The notes: generated by a model from the sequence alone, not told the origin. A stretch of DNA of 43,601 nucleotides from Pseudomonas folii (GCF_014357575.1 NZ_JACONW010000036.1:1-43601); one strand, 5' to 3'. Counted from the first letter of the stretch, positions 9,188 through 18,398 are shown. Program-made: numbers and translations.

Positions 9188-9970
9188 ATGAAAAAAGCAT
9201 GGCTGACCCTTTCTGCATTGGCTGTTTGTCTCGCTGCAGGCAATGCAATGGCCAAGGAATACAAGGAACTGCGTTTTGGCGTTGATCCTTCTTATGCACC
9301 TTTCGAATCAAAAGCCGCTGACGGCAGCCTGGTAGGCTTCGACATCGACCTGGGCAACGCTATCTGCGAAGAGCTGAAAGTTAAATGCAAATGGGTTGAA
9401 AGCGATTTCGACGGCATGATTCCAGGCCTGAAAGCGCGTAAATTCGACGGCGTCATCTCGTCGATGACCGTTACCCCGGCGCGTGAGAAAGTCATCGACT
9501 TCTCCAACGAGCTGTTCTCCGGCCCGACGTCCCTGGTGTTCAAAAAAGGTGCAGCCCTGACGGCTGACCCGGCTAGCCTGAAAGGCAAAACCGTGGGCTA
9601 CGAGCAAGGCACCATTCAGGAAGCCTATGCCAAAGCCGTGCTGGACAAGGCAGGCGTGAAAACCCAGGCCTATGCCAACCAGGATCAGGTTTACGCCGAC
9701 CTGGTTTCCGGTCGTCTTGATGCGTCCATTCAGGACATGCTGCAAGCCGAACTGGGCTTCCTGAAGTCACCACAAGGTGCCGATTACGAAGTCAGCAAAC
9801 CAATCGACAGCGAATTGCTGCCTTCCAAAACCGCGATCGGTATCGCGAAAGGTAACAAAGAGCTCAAGGCCCTGCTGGATAAAGGTATCAAAGCGTTACA
9901 CGACGACGGCAAATATGCCGAGATCCAGAAGAAGCATTTCGGCGATCTGAATCTGTATAGCGGTAAATAA
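9188..9970 (+). CDS. aotJ: Basic amino acid ABC transporter, periplasmic binding protein
   Basis: A 260-residue type-3 periplasmic solute-binding protein of the lysine/arginine/ornithine family. A signal peptide is clear, with cleavage expected after AGNAMA (about residue 22). The family core follows: FGVDPSYAPFESK, GFDIDLGNAICEELKVKC with the conserved cysteine pair, and VESDFDGMIPGLK. Then come SSMTVTPAREKVIDFS and QDQVYADLVSGRLDA. The gene order below it matches P. aeruginosa aotJQMOP, which imports arginine and ornithine. The sequence looks at least as close to ArgT/LAO proteins, so it may be a paralogue and the symbol is provisional. AAGGA precedes the ATG. A hairpin separates it from the permease genes. 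Confidence 0.88.
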   Translation: MKKAWLTLSALAVCLAAGNAMAKEYKELRFGVDPSYAPFESKAADGSLVGFDIDLGNAICEELKVKCKWVESDFDGMIPGLKARKFDGVISSMTVTPAREKVIDFSNELFSGPTSLVFKKGAALTADPASLKGKTVGYEQGTIQEAYAKAVLDKAGVKTQAYANQDQVYADLVSGRLDASIQDMLQAELGFLKSPQGADYEVSKPIDSELLPSKTAIGIAKGNKELKALLDKGIKALHDDGKYAEIQKKHFGDLNLYSGK

Positions 9971-9977
9971 CACCCCG

Positions 9978-10035
9978 ACGCCCATGGATTTCGGCGATCA
10001 TCCACCGCCGATTTCCATGGGCGTTTTGTTTTATT
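9978..10035 (+). terminator. Intra-operon hairpin, probable partial terminator
   Basis: An 11-bp outer stem (ACGCCCATGGA / TCCATGGGCGT) encloses an inner TCGGCG / CGCCGA stem and is followed by TTTTGTTTTATT. It sits between the binding-protein gene and the first permease gene. It would let most transcripts end after aotJ and protect its 3' end, giving more binding protein than membrane components. Confidence 0.8.
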
Positions 10036-10055
10036 GACCGTTAAAGGCTTTACCC

Positions 10056-10784
10056 ATGTTCGATACGCTGCTGCAAACCCTCGGACTCTCCACCTTCAGC
10101 CTCAAAGGCTTTGGCCCTCTGCTGCTTGAAGGGACGTGGATGACCGTTAAATTATCGCTGCTGTCGCTGTTCGTGAGCATTGTGCTCGGACTGATCGGCG
10201 CCAGTGCAAAACTGTCGAGCGCCGCCATCGTGCGGATGCCGGCGCAGCTCTACACCACGCTGATCCGTGGCGTTCCCGACCTGGTGTTGATGTTGCTGAT
10301 CTTCTACAGCCTGCAAACTTGGCTGAGTCAGCTGACCGACGCAATGGAATGGGACTACATCGAAATTGATCCTTTCAGCGCAGGCGTGATCACCCTCGGT
10401 TTCATCTACGGTGCCTACTTCACCGAAACCTTCCGTGGTGCGATCCTTTCCGTGCCGCGTGGACAGGTCGAAGCCGCCACCGCTTACGGCCTCAGTCGCG
10501 CACAGCGGTTCCGCTATGTGGTATTCCCGCAGATGATGCGTTTTGCCCTGCCGGGTATCGGTAACAACTGGCAAGTGCTGCTCAAGGCCACTGCGCTGGT
10601 GTCGATCATCGGTCTGGCCGATCTGGTCAAGGCCGCACAGGACGCCGGCAAAAGCACCTACCAACTGTTTTATTTCCTGGTCCTCGCTGCATTGATTTAC
10701 CTGCTGATCACCAGCGCTTCGAACTTTGCCCTGCGTTGGGCTGAACGGCGGTATTCCGCAGGCAGCCGGGAGGCTCAACGATGA
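10056..10784 (+). CDS. aotQ: Basic amino acid ABC transporter permease (HisQ/AotQ type)
   Basis: A 242-residue inner membrane permease with about five hydrophobic segments, for example LLLEGTWMTVKLSLLSLFVSI and LVLMLLIFYSL. The cytoplasmic coupling loop (EAA motif) is GQVEAATAYGLSRAQRFRYV at about residues 137-156, which should contact the ATPase. It belongs to the HisM/HisQ family that forms a heterodimeric channel with the next gene product. Its stop overlaps the aotM start (ATGA). The start lies 21 bases after the hairpin T-tract, with AAAGG upstream. Confidence 0.93.
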   Translation: MFDTLLQTLGLSTFSLKGFGPLLLEGTWMTVKLSLLSLFVSIVLGLIGASAKLSSAAIVRMPAQLYTTLIRGVPDLVLMLLIFYSLQTWLSQLTDAMEWDYIEIDPFSAGVITLGFIYGAYFTETFRGAILSVPRGQVEAATAYGLSRAQRFRYVVFPQMMRFALPGIGNNWQVLLKATALVSIIGLADLVKAAQDAGKSTYQLFYFLVLAALIYLLITSASNFALRWAERRYSAGSREAQR

Positions 10785-11491
10785 TCGAACTGCTTCAGGA
10801 ATACTGGCGCCCCTTCCTTTATAGCGACGGCGTACACATCACCGGCCTCGCCATGACCATGTGGCTACTCAGCGCTTCGATCGCCATCGGCTTTCTGGTC
10901 TCGATCCCGCTGTCCATCGCTCGCGTGTCCAGCAATTGCTGGGTTCGTTGGCCGGTGCAGTTCTACACCTATCTGTTTCGCGGCACGCCCCTCTATATAC
11001 AGCTGCTGATTTGCTACACCGGTATCTACAGCCTCGAAGCCGTACGCGCGCAGCCGATCCTCGACTCGTTCTTCCGCGATGCGATGAACTGCACGATCCT
11101 GGCGTTCGCCCTGAACACGTGCGCGTACACCACCGAGATTTTCGCCGGGGCGATCCGCAGCATGAACCACGGCGAAGTCGAAGCCGCCAAAGCCTACGGA
11201 CTGACCGGCTGGAAGCTTTACGCTTACGTGATCATGCCGTCGGCCCTGCGTCGCTCGCTGCCCTTCTACAGCAACGAAGTGATCCTGATGCTGCATTCGA
11301 CCACTGTGGCCTTCACCGCCACTGTGCCGGACATTCTCAAAGTCGCTCGAGACGCCAACTCGGCCACCTTCATGACGTTCCAGTCGTTCGGTATCGCCGC
11401 CATTATTTACCTGTGCGTCACGTTCATCCTGGTCGGCCTGTTCCGCCTTGCCGAACGCCGCTGGCTGGCCTTTCTCGGCCCGACTCACTAG
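10781..11491 (+). CDS. aotM: Basic amino acid ABC transporter permease (HisM/AotM type)
   Basis: A 236-residue permease, partner of AotQ. Membrane segments are evident at MTMWLLSASIAIGFLVSIPL, TILAFALNTCAYTTEIFAGA and the C-terminal AAIIYLCVTFILVGLF. The EAA loop is GEVEAAKAYGLTGWKLYAYV, followed by IMPSALRRSLP as in HisM. It is coupled to aotQ by a four-base overlap and is followed nine bases later by aotO. Confidence 0.93.
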   Translation: MIELLQEYWRPFLYSDGVHITGLAMTMWLLSASIAIGFLVSIPLSIARVSSNCWVRWPVQFYTYLFRGTPLYIQLLICYTGIYSLEAVRAQPILDSFFRDAMNCTILAFALNTCAYTTEIFAGAIRSMNHGEVEAAKAYGLTGWKLYAYVIMPSALRRSLPFYSNEVILMLHSTTVAFTATVPDILKVARDANSATFMTFQSFGIAAIIYLCVTFILVGLFRLAERRWLAFLGPTH

Positions 11492-11500
11492 GACCTGCCC

Positions 11501-12619
11501 ATGCGTCATGAAACCCACGATCTGCTCGCGCCGGTGCCGGGCACTGCGCGGCAGATCCACAGTTTTCACTACGGTCCGCAAGACGGCGCCTGCAAGGTCT
11601 TTATCCAGGCCTCGCTGCATGCCGACGAGCTGCCGGGCATGCTGGTTGCCTGGTACCTGAAGCAGCGTCTGAGTGAGCTGGAAAATGCCGGTTTACTGCT
11701 GGGTGAAATCGTCGTCGTGCCAGTGGCCAATCCCATCGGCCTGGAACAGGTCCTGATGGACGTTCCATTGGGCCGTTATGAGCTGGAAAGCGGACAGAAC
11801 TTCAACCGTTGGTTTGTCGACCTCGGCGCACAAGTGGGCGATGACGTTGAAACCCAGCTAAACGACGATCCGCAGCACAACATCCGGCTGATCCGCCGCA
11901 GCCTGAGCAAAGCGCTTGAAGCGCAGATCGCATCGACCCAGCTGCAATCGCAACGCCTGACCTTGCAACGTCTTGCCTGCGATGCCGACATGGTTCTGGA
12001 CCTGCATTGCGACTTCGAATCCGTCGAGCACCTGTACACCACGCCTGAAGCCTGGCCACAGGTGGAAATGCTCTCGCGTTACCTCGGCGCTCAGGCCAGC
12101 CTGTTGGCCACTGACTCCGGTGGCCAGTCGTTCGATGAATGCTTCACGCTGGTCTGGTGGCAATTGCAACAGCGCTTTGGTGATCGCTTTGCGATTCCCA
12201 TGGGCAGTTTCTCCGTAACTCTGGAGCTGCGCGGCCAGGGCGATGTGAATCACGCGCTGGCCAGCCGCGACTGTCAGGCATTGATCAATTATCTGATCCA
12301 TTTCGGTGCCATTGGCGGCGAAGTGTCGACTGCTCCGGAATTACTGTATCCAGCCACGCCACTGGCGGCGGTGGAACCCGTCGCTACGCCGGTCGGCGGG
12401 CTACTGGTGTTTTGCGCCCAACCCGGCGAATACGTCGAGGCGGGCCAGTTGATCGCAGAAGTCATCGACCCGATCAGCGACGCCGTCATGCCGATCCACA
12501 CGTTCAATTCCGGACTGCTCTATGCGCGCTCGTTACGCCGCATGGCCACCGCCGGCATGGTCATCGCTCACGTCGCAGGCACCGAAGCCTACCGTAGCGG
12601 CTACCTACTTTCTCCTTGA
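11501..12619 (+). CDS. aotO: AotO-like succinylglutamate desuccinylase/aspartoacylase family protein
   Basis: A 372-residue protein of the M14-like AstE/AspA zinc hydrolase family. The zinc-binding HxxE is His40-Ala-Asp-Glu43 in SLHADELPG, and the third ligand is the histidine of LDLHCDFES. The last ~90 residues look like a biotinyl/lipoyl-type beta domain (GGLLVFCAQPGEYVEAGQLI), common in AstE-like proteins of this subgroup. In P. aeruginosa the equivalent aotO lies inside the arginine/ornithine transport operon. I recall it as not needed for uptake, so it may deacylate an acylated amino acid after import; the substrate is unknown. The spacing shows it is part of this operon. Confidence 0.87.
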   Translation: MRHETHDLLAPVPGTARQIHSFHYGPQDGACKVFIQASLHADELPGMLVAWYLKQRLSELENAGLLLGEIVVVPVANPIGLEQVLMDVPLGRYELESGQNFNRWFVDLGAQVGDDVETQLNDDPQHNIRLIRRSLSKALEAQIASTQLQSQRLTLQRLACDADMVLDLHCDFESVEHLYTTPEAWPQVEMLSRYLGAQASLLATDSGGQSFDECFTLVWWQLQQRFGDRFAIPMGSFSVTLELRGQGDVNHALASRDCQALINYLIHFGAIGGEVSTAPELLYPATPLAAVEPVATPVGGLLVFCAQPGEYVEAGQLIAEVIDPISDAVMPIHTFNSGLLYARSLRRMATAGMVIAHVAGTEAYRSGYLLSP

Positions 12620-12632
12620 GGACTTGCTTGTC

Positions 12633-13397
12633 ATGTACAAACTGACCATCGATGGCCTGCATAAAAGCTACGGCGATAACAAAGTACTCAAAGGTGTTTC
12701 GCTCAAAGCCAGCAGCGGCGATGTCATCTGCCTGATCGGCGCCAGTGGCTCCGGCAAAAGCACGTTCCTGCGCTGCATCAACTTCCTCGAACAGCCCAAC
12801 GATGGCGCCATGAGCCTGGACGGCAAGCAAGTCCGCATGGTGAGCGACAGGGGCCACATGCGCGTCGCCGACCCGGACGAACTGCAAAGCATCCGCACCC
12901 GTCTGGCCATGGTGTTCCAGCATTTCAACCTGTGGGCGCACATGACCGTGCTGGAAAACATCACCATGGCACCGCGCCGGGTGCTGGGGGTTTCAAAAGA
13001 AGAAGCCGAAGCCCGCGCCCGCAAGTATCTCGACAAGGTTGGCCTGCCGGAACGTGTTGCCGATCAATACCCGGCGTTCCTTTCTGGCGGTCAGCAGCAG
13101 CGCGTAGCCATTGCCCGAGCGTTGGCGATGGAACCGGAAATCATGCTGTTTGACGAGCCTACTTCGGCGCTCGACCCGGAACTGGTCGGTGAAGTGCTCA
13201 AAGTGATTCAGGGCCTGGCTGAAGAAGGCCGGACCATGATCATGGTGACTCACGAAATGAGCTTCGCCCGCAAAGTCGCCAACCAGATCGTGTTCCTGCA
13301 CCAGGGCCAGATCGAAGAGTCCGGGCACCCGGATGAAGTGCTGGGCAACCCTAAAAGCGAGCGGCTGCAGCAGTTTCTTAGTGGGAATTTGAAATAG
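12633..13397 (+). CDS. aotP: Basic amino acid ABC transporter ATP-binding protein (HisP/AotP type)
   Basis: A 254-residue ABC ATPase. In order: Walker A GASGSGKST (about 38-46), Q-loop in MVFQHFNLWAHMTV, signature [15 protein letters not shown], Walker B IMLFDEPTSALD, and H-loop MVTHEMSF. The insert RMVSDRGHMRVADPDEL between Walker A and the Q-loop is typical of HisP and absent from glutamine-type ATPases. It energises the AotQM permease. The start at 12633 gives the standard MYKLTIDGLHKSYG N-terminus; the longer frame from 12522 runs into aotO. No argR gene follows, unlike in P. aeruginosa; a REPIN comes next. Confidence 0.95.
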   Translation: MYKLTIDGLHKSYGDNKVLKGVSLKASSGDVICLIGASGSGKSTFLRCINFLEQPNDGAMSLDGKQVRMVSDRGHMRVADPDELQSIRTRLAMVFQHFNLWAHMTVLENITMAPRRVLGVSKEEAEARARKYLDKVGLPERVADQYPAFLSGGQQQRVAIARALAMEPEIMLFDEPTSALDPELVGEVLKVIQGLAEEGRTMIMVTHEMSFARKVANQIVFLHQGQIEESGHPDEVLGNPKSERLQQFLSGNLK

Positions 13398-13427
13398 CCT
13401 GTGACAGGTGATGACCTGTGGGCTGAT

Positions 13428-13524
13428 GACGTGGGACCGGCTTCAGCCGGGAAGAGGCCGGGGCAGCCGCTGAATGTGTGGCGTCTGCCAGTCAGCCTTC
13501 CCGGCTAAAGCCGGTCCCACGTCA
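13428..13524. repeat. REPIN (REP doublet)
   Basis: Inverted units GTGGGACCGGCTTCAGCCGG and CCGGCTAAAGCCGGTCCCAC lie between the transporter operon and the helicase gene. Near-identical units occur at 31420 and 38236. Confidence 0.88.
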
Positions 13525-13646
13525 GCTTGCGGGCAGACATCGAATCTCCCGCAGGTCCGGCGTTGGTAAGACCTGCCTATCCAACAAAACTAATCCCCTC
13601 GCCCCGCTGTCTCTGAAATACCCCCTTTCAGAGCACACAGCGGCGC

Positions 13647-16136
13647 ATGAGCAGACCTACCGATTTCGCTCAGCGATGGTTTTCGGAACGCAGCTGGAAA
13701 CCTTTTCCTTTTCAGAAAGAGGTCTGGTTGGCCGTCAAGCAAGGACAATCCGGGCTGCTGCATGCCAGCACAGGTTCAGGTAAAACCTACGCGGTGTGGT
13801 TTGCTGCGCTGAACCGCTTCGCACAATCCGCCAAGCCATCTGCCGACACCAAACCCCGCAAGCGCAAACCGCCTGCAGCCCCGTTGAGCGTGTTGTGGAT
13901 AACTCCCATGCGCGCACTGGCCGCCGACACGGCCAGGGCGCTTGAAGCTCCGTTGGCAGATCTGGACATCCCCTGGAGCGTCGGCCTGCGCACAGGCGAT
14001 ACCAGCAGCAGCGAACGCGCCCGACAAGGGCGGCGACTGCCCACTGCGCTGATCACCACGCCCGAAAGCCTGACCCTGCTGCAGACCCGTGCTGACGCTC
14101 AAAGCACGTTCTCGACCTTGAAAATGGTGGTCGTGGATGAATGGCACGAACTGATCGGCAACAAGCGCGGCGTTCAGTTGCAACTGGCACTGGCCCGCTT
14201 GCGCCTATGGAATCCGGGTCTGATCGTGTGGGGCGTTTCTGCGACGCTTGGCAATCAACAGCACGCTCAGGAAGTGCTGGTCGGTGAAGGCGGCGTCAGT
14301 GTTCAAGGCAAAATCACTAAAGAGCTGCGGGTGGATACCCTGTTGCCGCCGTCCATCGAGCGCTTTCCGTGGGCCGGGCATATGGGCCTGCGGATGCTGC
14401 CGCAAGTACTCGCAGAAGTGGACAGCAGCGCCAGTTGCCTGGTATTCACCAATACTCGTGCACAATCGGAAATCTGGTATCAGGCCCTGCTGGAAGCTCG
14501 TCCCGACTGGGCCGGACTGATTGCCCTGCACCACGGCTCACTGGCGCGGGAAGTGCGTGACTGGGTCGAGCGCGCCCTGAAGGATGGCCAGCTCAAAGCG
14601 GTGGTGTGTACGTCCAGTCTCGACCTGGGTGTGGACTTTCTGCCCGTCGAACGCGTGCTGCAAATCGGCTCACCCAAAGGCGTCGCACGTCTCATGCAAC
14701 GCGCCGGGCGCTCAGGCCATGCGCCGGGCCGCCCGTCGCGGGTGACGCTGGTGCCAACGCATAGCCTGGAAATGGTTGAGGCCGCTGCGGCCCATGACGC
14801 GGTTGCGGCACGGATGATCGAGCCTCGAGAGTCGCCGCATAAACCTCTCGACGTACTGGTCCAGCATCTGGTCAGCATGGCGCTGGGCGGCGGCTTCGAT
14901 CCTGAAACGCTGTTACACGAAGTCCGTACTGCCTGGGCTTATCGAGAACTGACCGATGACGAGTGGCAATGGGCATTGGCTTTCGTTCGTCATGGCGGCC
15001 ATTCGTTGACCGCCTATCCGGACTACCGACGCGTAGAGCCTGACGAAAATGGCATCTGGCGGGTGCCGGACGCGCGCCTTGCCAGACGTCACCGCATGAG
15101 CATTGGCACCATCGTCAGCGACGCCAGCATCAACGTGAAGTACTGGAAAAAAGGTGGCGGCGGTGGCTCGCTGGGCAGCGTCGAAGAAGGGTTCATTGCG
15201 CGACTGAAACCCGGTGATGGCTTTCTCTTTAGTGGGCGGCTATTGGAGCTGGTACGCGTGGAAAACATGACCGCCTATGTGAAAAAGGCCACCAGCAAAA
15301 AAGCCGCTGTTCCTCGCTGGAATGGTGGGCGCATGCCGCTCTCCAGCGAACTGGCGGCTGCGGTGGTGACAAAGTTCGACGCAGCCGCTCACGGAGAATT
15401 CAACAGCCCGGAAATGCAGGCCGTCAAACCCTTGCTGGAAGTCCAGCGGCAGTGGTCCGCCCTGCCCCAGGAAAATACCCTGCTGGCAGAAATCATGAAA
15501 TCCCGTGAGGGATGGCACCTGTTTCTCTACCCCTTTGCCGGTCGTCATGTGCATCTGGGGCTGGCGAGCCTGTTGGCCTGGCGACTGAGCCGCCATACAC
15601 CGCTGACCTTCTCCATCGCTGTCAACGACTACGGCTTTGAGCTGCTCAGCGCCACCGAACTGGATTGGCAGGCACAACTGCACCCTGAGCTGTTCAGTGA
15701 AGAACACCTGATGAACGACATCATGGCCAGCCTCAACGCGGGCGAACTGGCCCTGCGACGCTTCAGGGAAATTGCCCGTATTGCCGGGTTGGTATTCTCC
15801 GGGTATCCGGGTGCGCCGAAGAGCAACCGGCAACTGCAGGCATCCAGTGGGTTGTTCTTTGAAGTTTTCAAACAATACGACGCTGGCAATCTGCTGCTGA
15901 CCCAGGCTCAGGAAGAGGTTCTGCGTCAGGAGCTGGATGTCACGAGACTGGAGCACACCTTGCAACGCATCAACCAACGCACGCTGGACGTACATTTGAT
16001 CAAACGCGCTACGCCTATGGCGTTTCCCCTGCTGGTGGAACGCATGCGAGAAAGCCTGAGTTCGGAAAAACTCGCCGACCGGATTGCCCGAATGGTGCGC
16101 GATCTGGAAAAAGCAGCAGGACCTGACGCCACATGA
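13647..16136 (+). CDS. Ligase-associated DNA damage response DEXH box helicase
   Basis: An 829-residue Lhr-type superfamily 2 helicase. Motif I is STGSGKT (Lys46), motif Ia lies in [13 protein letters not shown], motif II is DEWH in VVVDEWHEL, and motif III is SAT in GVSATLGN. Domain 2 has [23 protein letters not shown] and motif [18 protein letters not shown] winged-helix and Lhr-type C-terminal region follow. With the ligase, exonuclease and PdeM it forms the linked repair set and presumably unwinds or translocates on DNA. Its stop overlaps the pdeM start (ATGA). Confidence 0.94.
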   Translation: MSRPTDFAQRWFSERSWKPFPFQKEVWLAVKQGQSGLLHASTGSGKTYAVWFAALNRFAQSAKPSADTKPRKRKPPAAPLSVLWITPMRALAADTARALEAPLADLDIPWSVGLRTGDTSSSERARQGRRLPTALITTPESLTLLQTRADAQSTFSTLKMVVVDEWHELIGNKRGVQLQLALARLRLWNPGLIVWGVSATLGNQQHAQEVLVGEGGVSVQGKITKELRVDTLLPPSIERFPWAGHMGLRMLPQVLAEVDSSASCLVFTNTRAQSEIWYQALLEARPDWAGLIALHHGSLAREVRDWVERALKDGQLKAVVCTSSLDLGVDFLPVERVLQIGSPKGVARLMQRAGRSGHAPGRPSRVTLVPTHSLEMVEAAAAHDAVAARMIEPRESPHKPLDVLVQHLVSMALGGGFDPETLLHEVRTAWAYRELTDDEWQWALAFVRHGGHSLTAYPDYRRVEPDENGIWRVPDARLARRHRMSIGTIVSDASINVKYWKKGGGGGSLGSVEEGFIARLKPGDGFLFSGRLLELVRVENMTAYVKKATSKKAAVPRWNGGRMPLSSELAAAVVTKFDAAAHGEFNSPEMQAVKPLLEVQRQWSALPQENTLLAEIMKSREGWHLFLYPFAGRHVHLGLASLLAWRLSRHTPLTFSIAVNDYGFELLSATELDWQAQLHPELFSEEHLMNDIMASLNAGELALRRFREIARIAGLVFSGYPGAPKSNRQLQASSGLFFEVFKQYDAGNLLLTQAQEEVLRQELDVTRLEHTLQRINQRTLDVHLIKRATPMAFPLLVERMRESLSSEKLADRIARMVRDLEKAAGPDAT

Positions 16137-16789
16137 ACCCTCACGTCCCTGTACAACTGGCAGGTGCGGAACTGTGGTTGCTGGCTGAAAAAGCGATTTA
16201 CTATCCCGAATACAGAGCTCTGCTGATCGCCGATGTGCATTTTGGCAAAGCGGCTGCCTTTCGTGCGCTTGGACAACCGGTGCCACAAGGCACGACCCAG
16301 AACAATTTGCAGCGCCTTGATGATCTGCTGCAAAGCTATCCCTGTGATCGGCTGATCTTCCTCGGTGACTTCCTGCATGCGAGGCAATCACGCACCCCGT
16401 CAACGCTAGAGGCACTGAGCAATTGGCGATCACGACATCCGACGCTGGCAATCACGCTGATCCGCGGCAATCACGATAAACACGCGGGTGATCCGCCCTC
16501 GGATCTGATGATCGAGACCGTACCGGAGCCTCTACTGCTAGGGCCGTTCGCGCTGCAGCATGAGCCCCATCCGCACCCGACTCATCATGTGCTGGCCGGG
16601 CATGTTCATCCGGTTTATCACTTGCAGGGGCGTGGACGTCAGCGGTTGCGACTGGCTTGTTTCTATCTCAATGAGCGCACGAGTCTATTGCCCGCGTTCG
16701 GCGCATTCACCGGCGGGTACAAAGTAGAACGTGAGGAAGACAGCAGAATTTACGTGGTGGGGGATGGTGCGGTGTGGGCGACCGGCTGA
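16133..16789 (+). CDS. pdeM: Ligase-associated DNA damage response endonuclease PdeM
   Basis: A 218-residue calcineurin-like metallophosphoesterase. All metal motifs are visible in order: [12 protein letters not shown] (D-x-H), LGDFLHAR (GD-x2-H), RGNHDK (GNH[DE]), a late histidine in LQHEPHP, and LAGHVHPVY (GHxH). It is the fourth member of the ligase-associated set and is translationally coupled to the helicase. Related proteins are described as DNA endonucleases or phosphodiesterases; the physiological substrate is not settled. Confidence 0.93.
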   Translation: MNPHVPVQLAGAELWLLAEKAIYYPEYRALLIADVHFGKAAAFRALGQPVPQGTTQNNLQRLDDLLQSYPCDRLIFLGDFLHARQSRTPSTLEALSNWRSRHPTLAITLIRGNHDKHAGDPPSDLMIETVPEPLLLGPFALQHEPHPHPTHHVLAGHVHPVYHLQGRGRQRLRLACFYLNERTSLLPAFGAFTGGYKVEREEDSRIYVVGDGAVWATG

Positions 16790-16858
16790 AACGATTCATG
16801 CCTGCGCTTTCAACCCCAATAAGCGCCTGATCGAGCATGACCTGGACGTCATCAGCAG

Positions 16859-16888
16859 CACTGCTGGCCAATGCATGCGCCAGCAGTG
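16859..16888. repeat. Inverted repeat between convergent genes
   Basis: A perfect 10-bp stem (CACTGCTGGC / GCCAGCAGTG) with a 10-base loop. It lies between pdeM and the convergent proline-rich mini-gene. Neither strand has a T-tract, so termination is only possible, not shown. Confidence 0.5.
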
Positions 16889-16901
16889 ACAAGAAAATTA
16901 T

Positions 16902-17120
16902 TCAGGCAACCGGAGCCGGTGGTGGCTCGTCGGGAACGGTTGGGCTACCGGGTTCAATCGGATCGGGATTGTCTCCCGGCCCATCTGGCCCTGGTTGGCC
17001 TGGAATACCGCCGCCAACCATATTGAACTGCGGATAGGCGAGTAACGACAAGGCAAGCAGACCCACGTGATTCTCTCGCGGGTCAGCCCCCTGGGCGCTG
17101 GCATTCGATTGTCTCTTCAT
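16902..17120 (-). CDS. Proline/glycine-rich small protein
   Basis: A 72-residue protein of unknown function. It begins with a basic, polar ~18-residue stretch, then a short hydrophobic run (VGLLALSLLAYPQFNMV). It ends in a 38-residue Pro/Gly/Asp tail with repeats such as GQPGPDGPGDNPDP and PDEPPPAPVA. The hydrophobic run is too short for a sure membrane helix and there is no clear signal cleavage site. Support for a real gene is a good AGGAG six bases before the ATG and a strongly biased, protein-like composition. Homologues were not checked. Confidence 0.55.
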   Translation of the reverse strand: MKRQSNASAQGADPRENHVGLLALSLLAYPQFNMVGGGIPGQPGPDGPGDNPDPIEPGSPTVPDEPPPAPVA

Positions 17121-17238
17121 AAGGTACTCCTGAGCGTTATCCCCTACCCACGCAGTGTGAGGAGAAGCGATTCAGTCAATAGAGTGCCGAATTGAGGACT
17201 AATTCAATTTCGCCAGCGTTAACGGTAACAAATATCAG

Positions 17239-17805
17239 TTAAGCGCGAGGCAAGGTAACGCCGCGCTGCCCTTGATATTTGCCGCCACGGTCCTTGTAAG
17301 ACACTTCACACTCTTCGTCGGACTCGAGGAAAAGCATTTGTGCCACGCCTTCGTTTGCGTAGATTTTCGCAGGCAGTGTGGTGGTGTTGGAGAACTCCAG
17401 CGTCACATGACCTTCCCATTCCGGCTCAAGCGGGGTCACGTTGACGATGATGCCGCAGCGTGCATAAGTGCTTTTACCCAGACAGATGGTCAGCACATTA
17501 CGCGGGATGCGGAAGTATTCGACGGTGCGGGCCAGGGCGAACGAGTTCGGCGGGATGATGCAAACGTCGCTTTTCACGTCGACAAAGCTGCCTTCATCGA
17601 AGTTTTTCGGGTCAACGATTGCAGAATTGATGTTGGTAAAAATCTTGAATTCATCTGCACAGCGCACATCGTAGCCATAGCTGGAAACGCCATAAGAGAT
17701 GAGACGACTGGCACCTTCGCCACGCATCTGGCGCTCGACGAAGGGCTCGATCATGCCCTGCTCCTGCGCCATGCGGCGAATCCACTTGTCCGATTTGATG
17801 CTCAT
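17239..17805 (-). CDS. dcd: dCTP deaminase
   Basis: A 188-residue enzyme that converts dCTP to dUTP for thymidylate synthesis. Diagnostic sequence: [30 protein letters not shown] and [17 protein letters not shown]. The active-site block is [20 protein letters not shown], followed by [11 protein letters not shown] with the catalytic glutamate, as in E. coli Dcd (Ser, Arg, Glu). The C-terminus has [12 protein letters not shown]. It is a single gene, divergent from the cold shock gene. Confidence 0.97.
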   Translation of the reverse strand: MSIKSDKWIRRMAQEQGMIEPFVERQMRGEGASRLISYGVSSYGYDVRCADEFKIFTNINSAIVDPKNFDEGSFVDVKSDVCIIPPNSFALARTVEYFRIPRNVLTICLGKSTYARCGIIVNVTPLEPEWEGHVTLEFSNTTTLPAKIYANEGVAQMLFLESDEECEVSYKDRGGKYQGQRGVTLPRA

Positions 17806-18115
17806 GGCGATGTCCTGATAGCTGGGTGAAAAAACATGTCCGGCATCTTACCGGGCCACGGCGCCGTGTTCAAAGCCTGTAGCAGCGTGCCAGCCAATGC
17901 TTTTCCCCATGAATGGAAATAATCCTCAATTGACGGTTGGCATGCTCAAAAAAAAGCGTTAAGGTGGCGTCACTGTGTTGCTTGTGTCACTGAGAATCTC
18001 TACACGATGTTGAATTTCGATCCAACCATCTCCAAGAATTTTTCCTGCTCTTTGCACTCAGTCTCGGCCAGGGCACTTCCTGAGTCGCAGTTAACTTTGT
18101 CCAAGGAGATACACC
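17806..18115. other. Divergent intergenic region and cold-shock leader
   Basis: 310 bases between dcd (minus) and the cold shock gene (plus). TTGACG at 17930 may be a -35 element for the latter, but no good -10 is found at 16-18 bases. If it is used, the mRNA would have a 5' leader of about 150 bases, as is usual for cold shock genes. No coding potential was seen. Confidence 0.4.
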
Positions 18116-18325
18116 ATGTCTAATCGCCAAACTGGTACCGTTAAGTGGTTCAATGATGAAAAAGGCTTCGGCTTCATCACTCCACAATCCGGTGACGACC
18201 TGTTCGTACACTTCAAAGCTATCCAATCTGACGGCTTCAAAAGCCTGAAAGAAGGCCAACAGGTCTCTTTCATCGCTACCCGCGGTCAGAAAGGCATGCA
18301 AGCTGAAGAAGTTCAAGTTATCTAA
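18116..18325 (+). CDS. csp: Cold shock domain protein (CspA family)
   Basis: A 69-residue single cold-shock domain. RNP1 is KGFGFIT (about 18-24) and RNP2 is LFVHF (about 31-35), with the conserved WFN at residues 11-13. It binds single-stranded RNA/DNA as an RNA chaperone. AAGGAGA lies eight bases before the ATG, and a strong terminator follows. Which of the several Pseudomonas Csp paralogues this is cannot be told from sequence alone. Confidence 0.96.
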   Translation: MSNRQTGTVKWFNDEKGFGFITPQSGDDLFVHFKAIQSDGFKSLKEGQQVSFIATRGQKGMQAEEVQVI

Positions 18326-18346
18326 CTTGTACTTATTCGCTTAAAG

Positions 18347-18371
18347 AACCCCGCTTCGGCGGGGTTTTTTT
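18347..18371 (+). terminator. Rho-independent terminator of the cold shock gene
   Basis: Stem AACCCCGC / GCGGGGTT with a TTCG tetraloop, followed by a run of T. Confidence 0.95.
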
Positions 18372-18398
18372 ATGCCCGTAGGAAATGCCTGCTGATTT

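Noticed and set aside
15240..16451. 403-codon antisense frame across the helicase/pdeM junction.
   Set aside because: Both sense genes have complete motifs; the antisense protein looks random.
17930..17964. Promoter of the cold shock gene from TTGACG at 17930.
   Set aside because: No acceptable -10 at 16-18 bases; mentioned only in the intergenic note.
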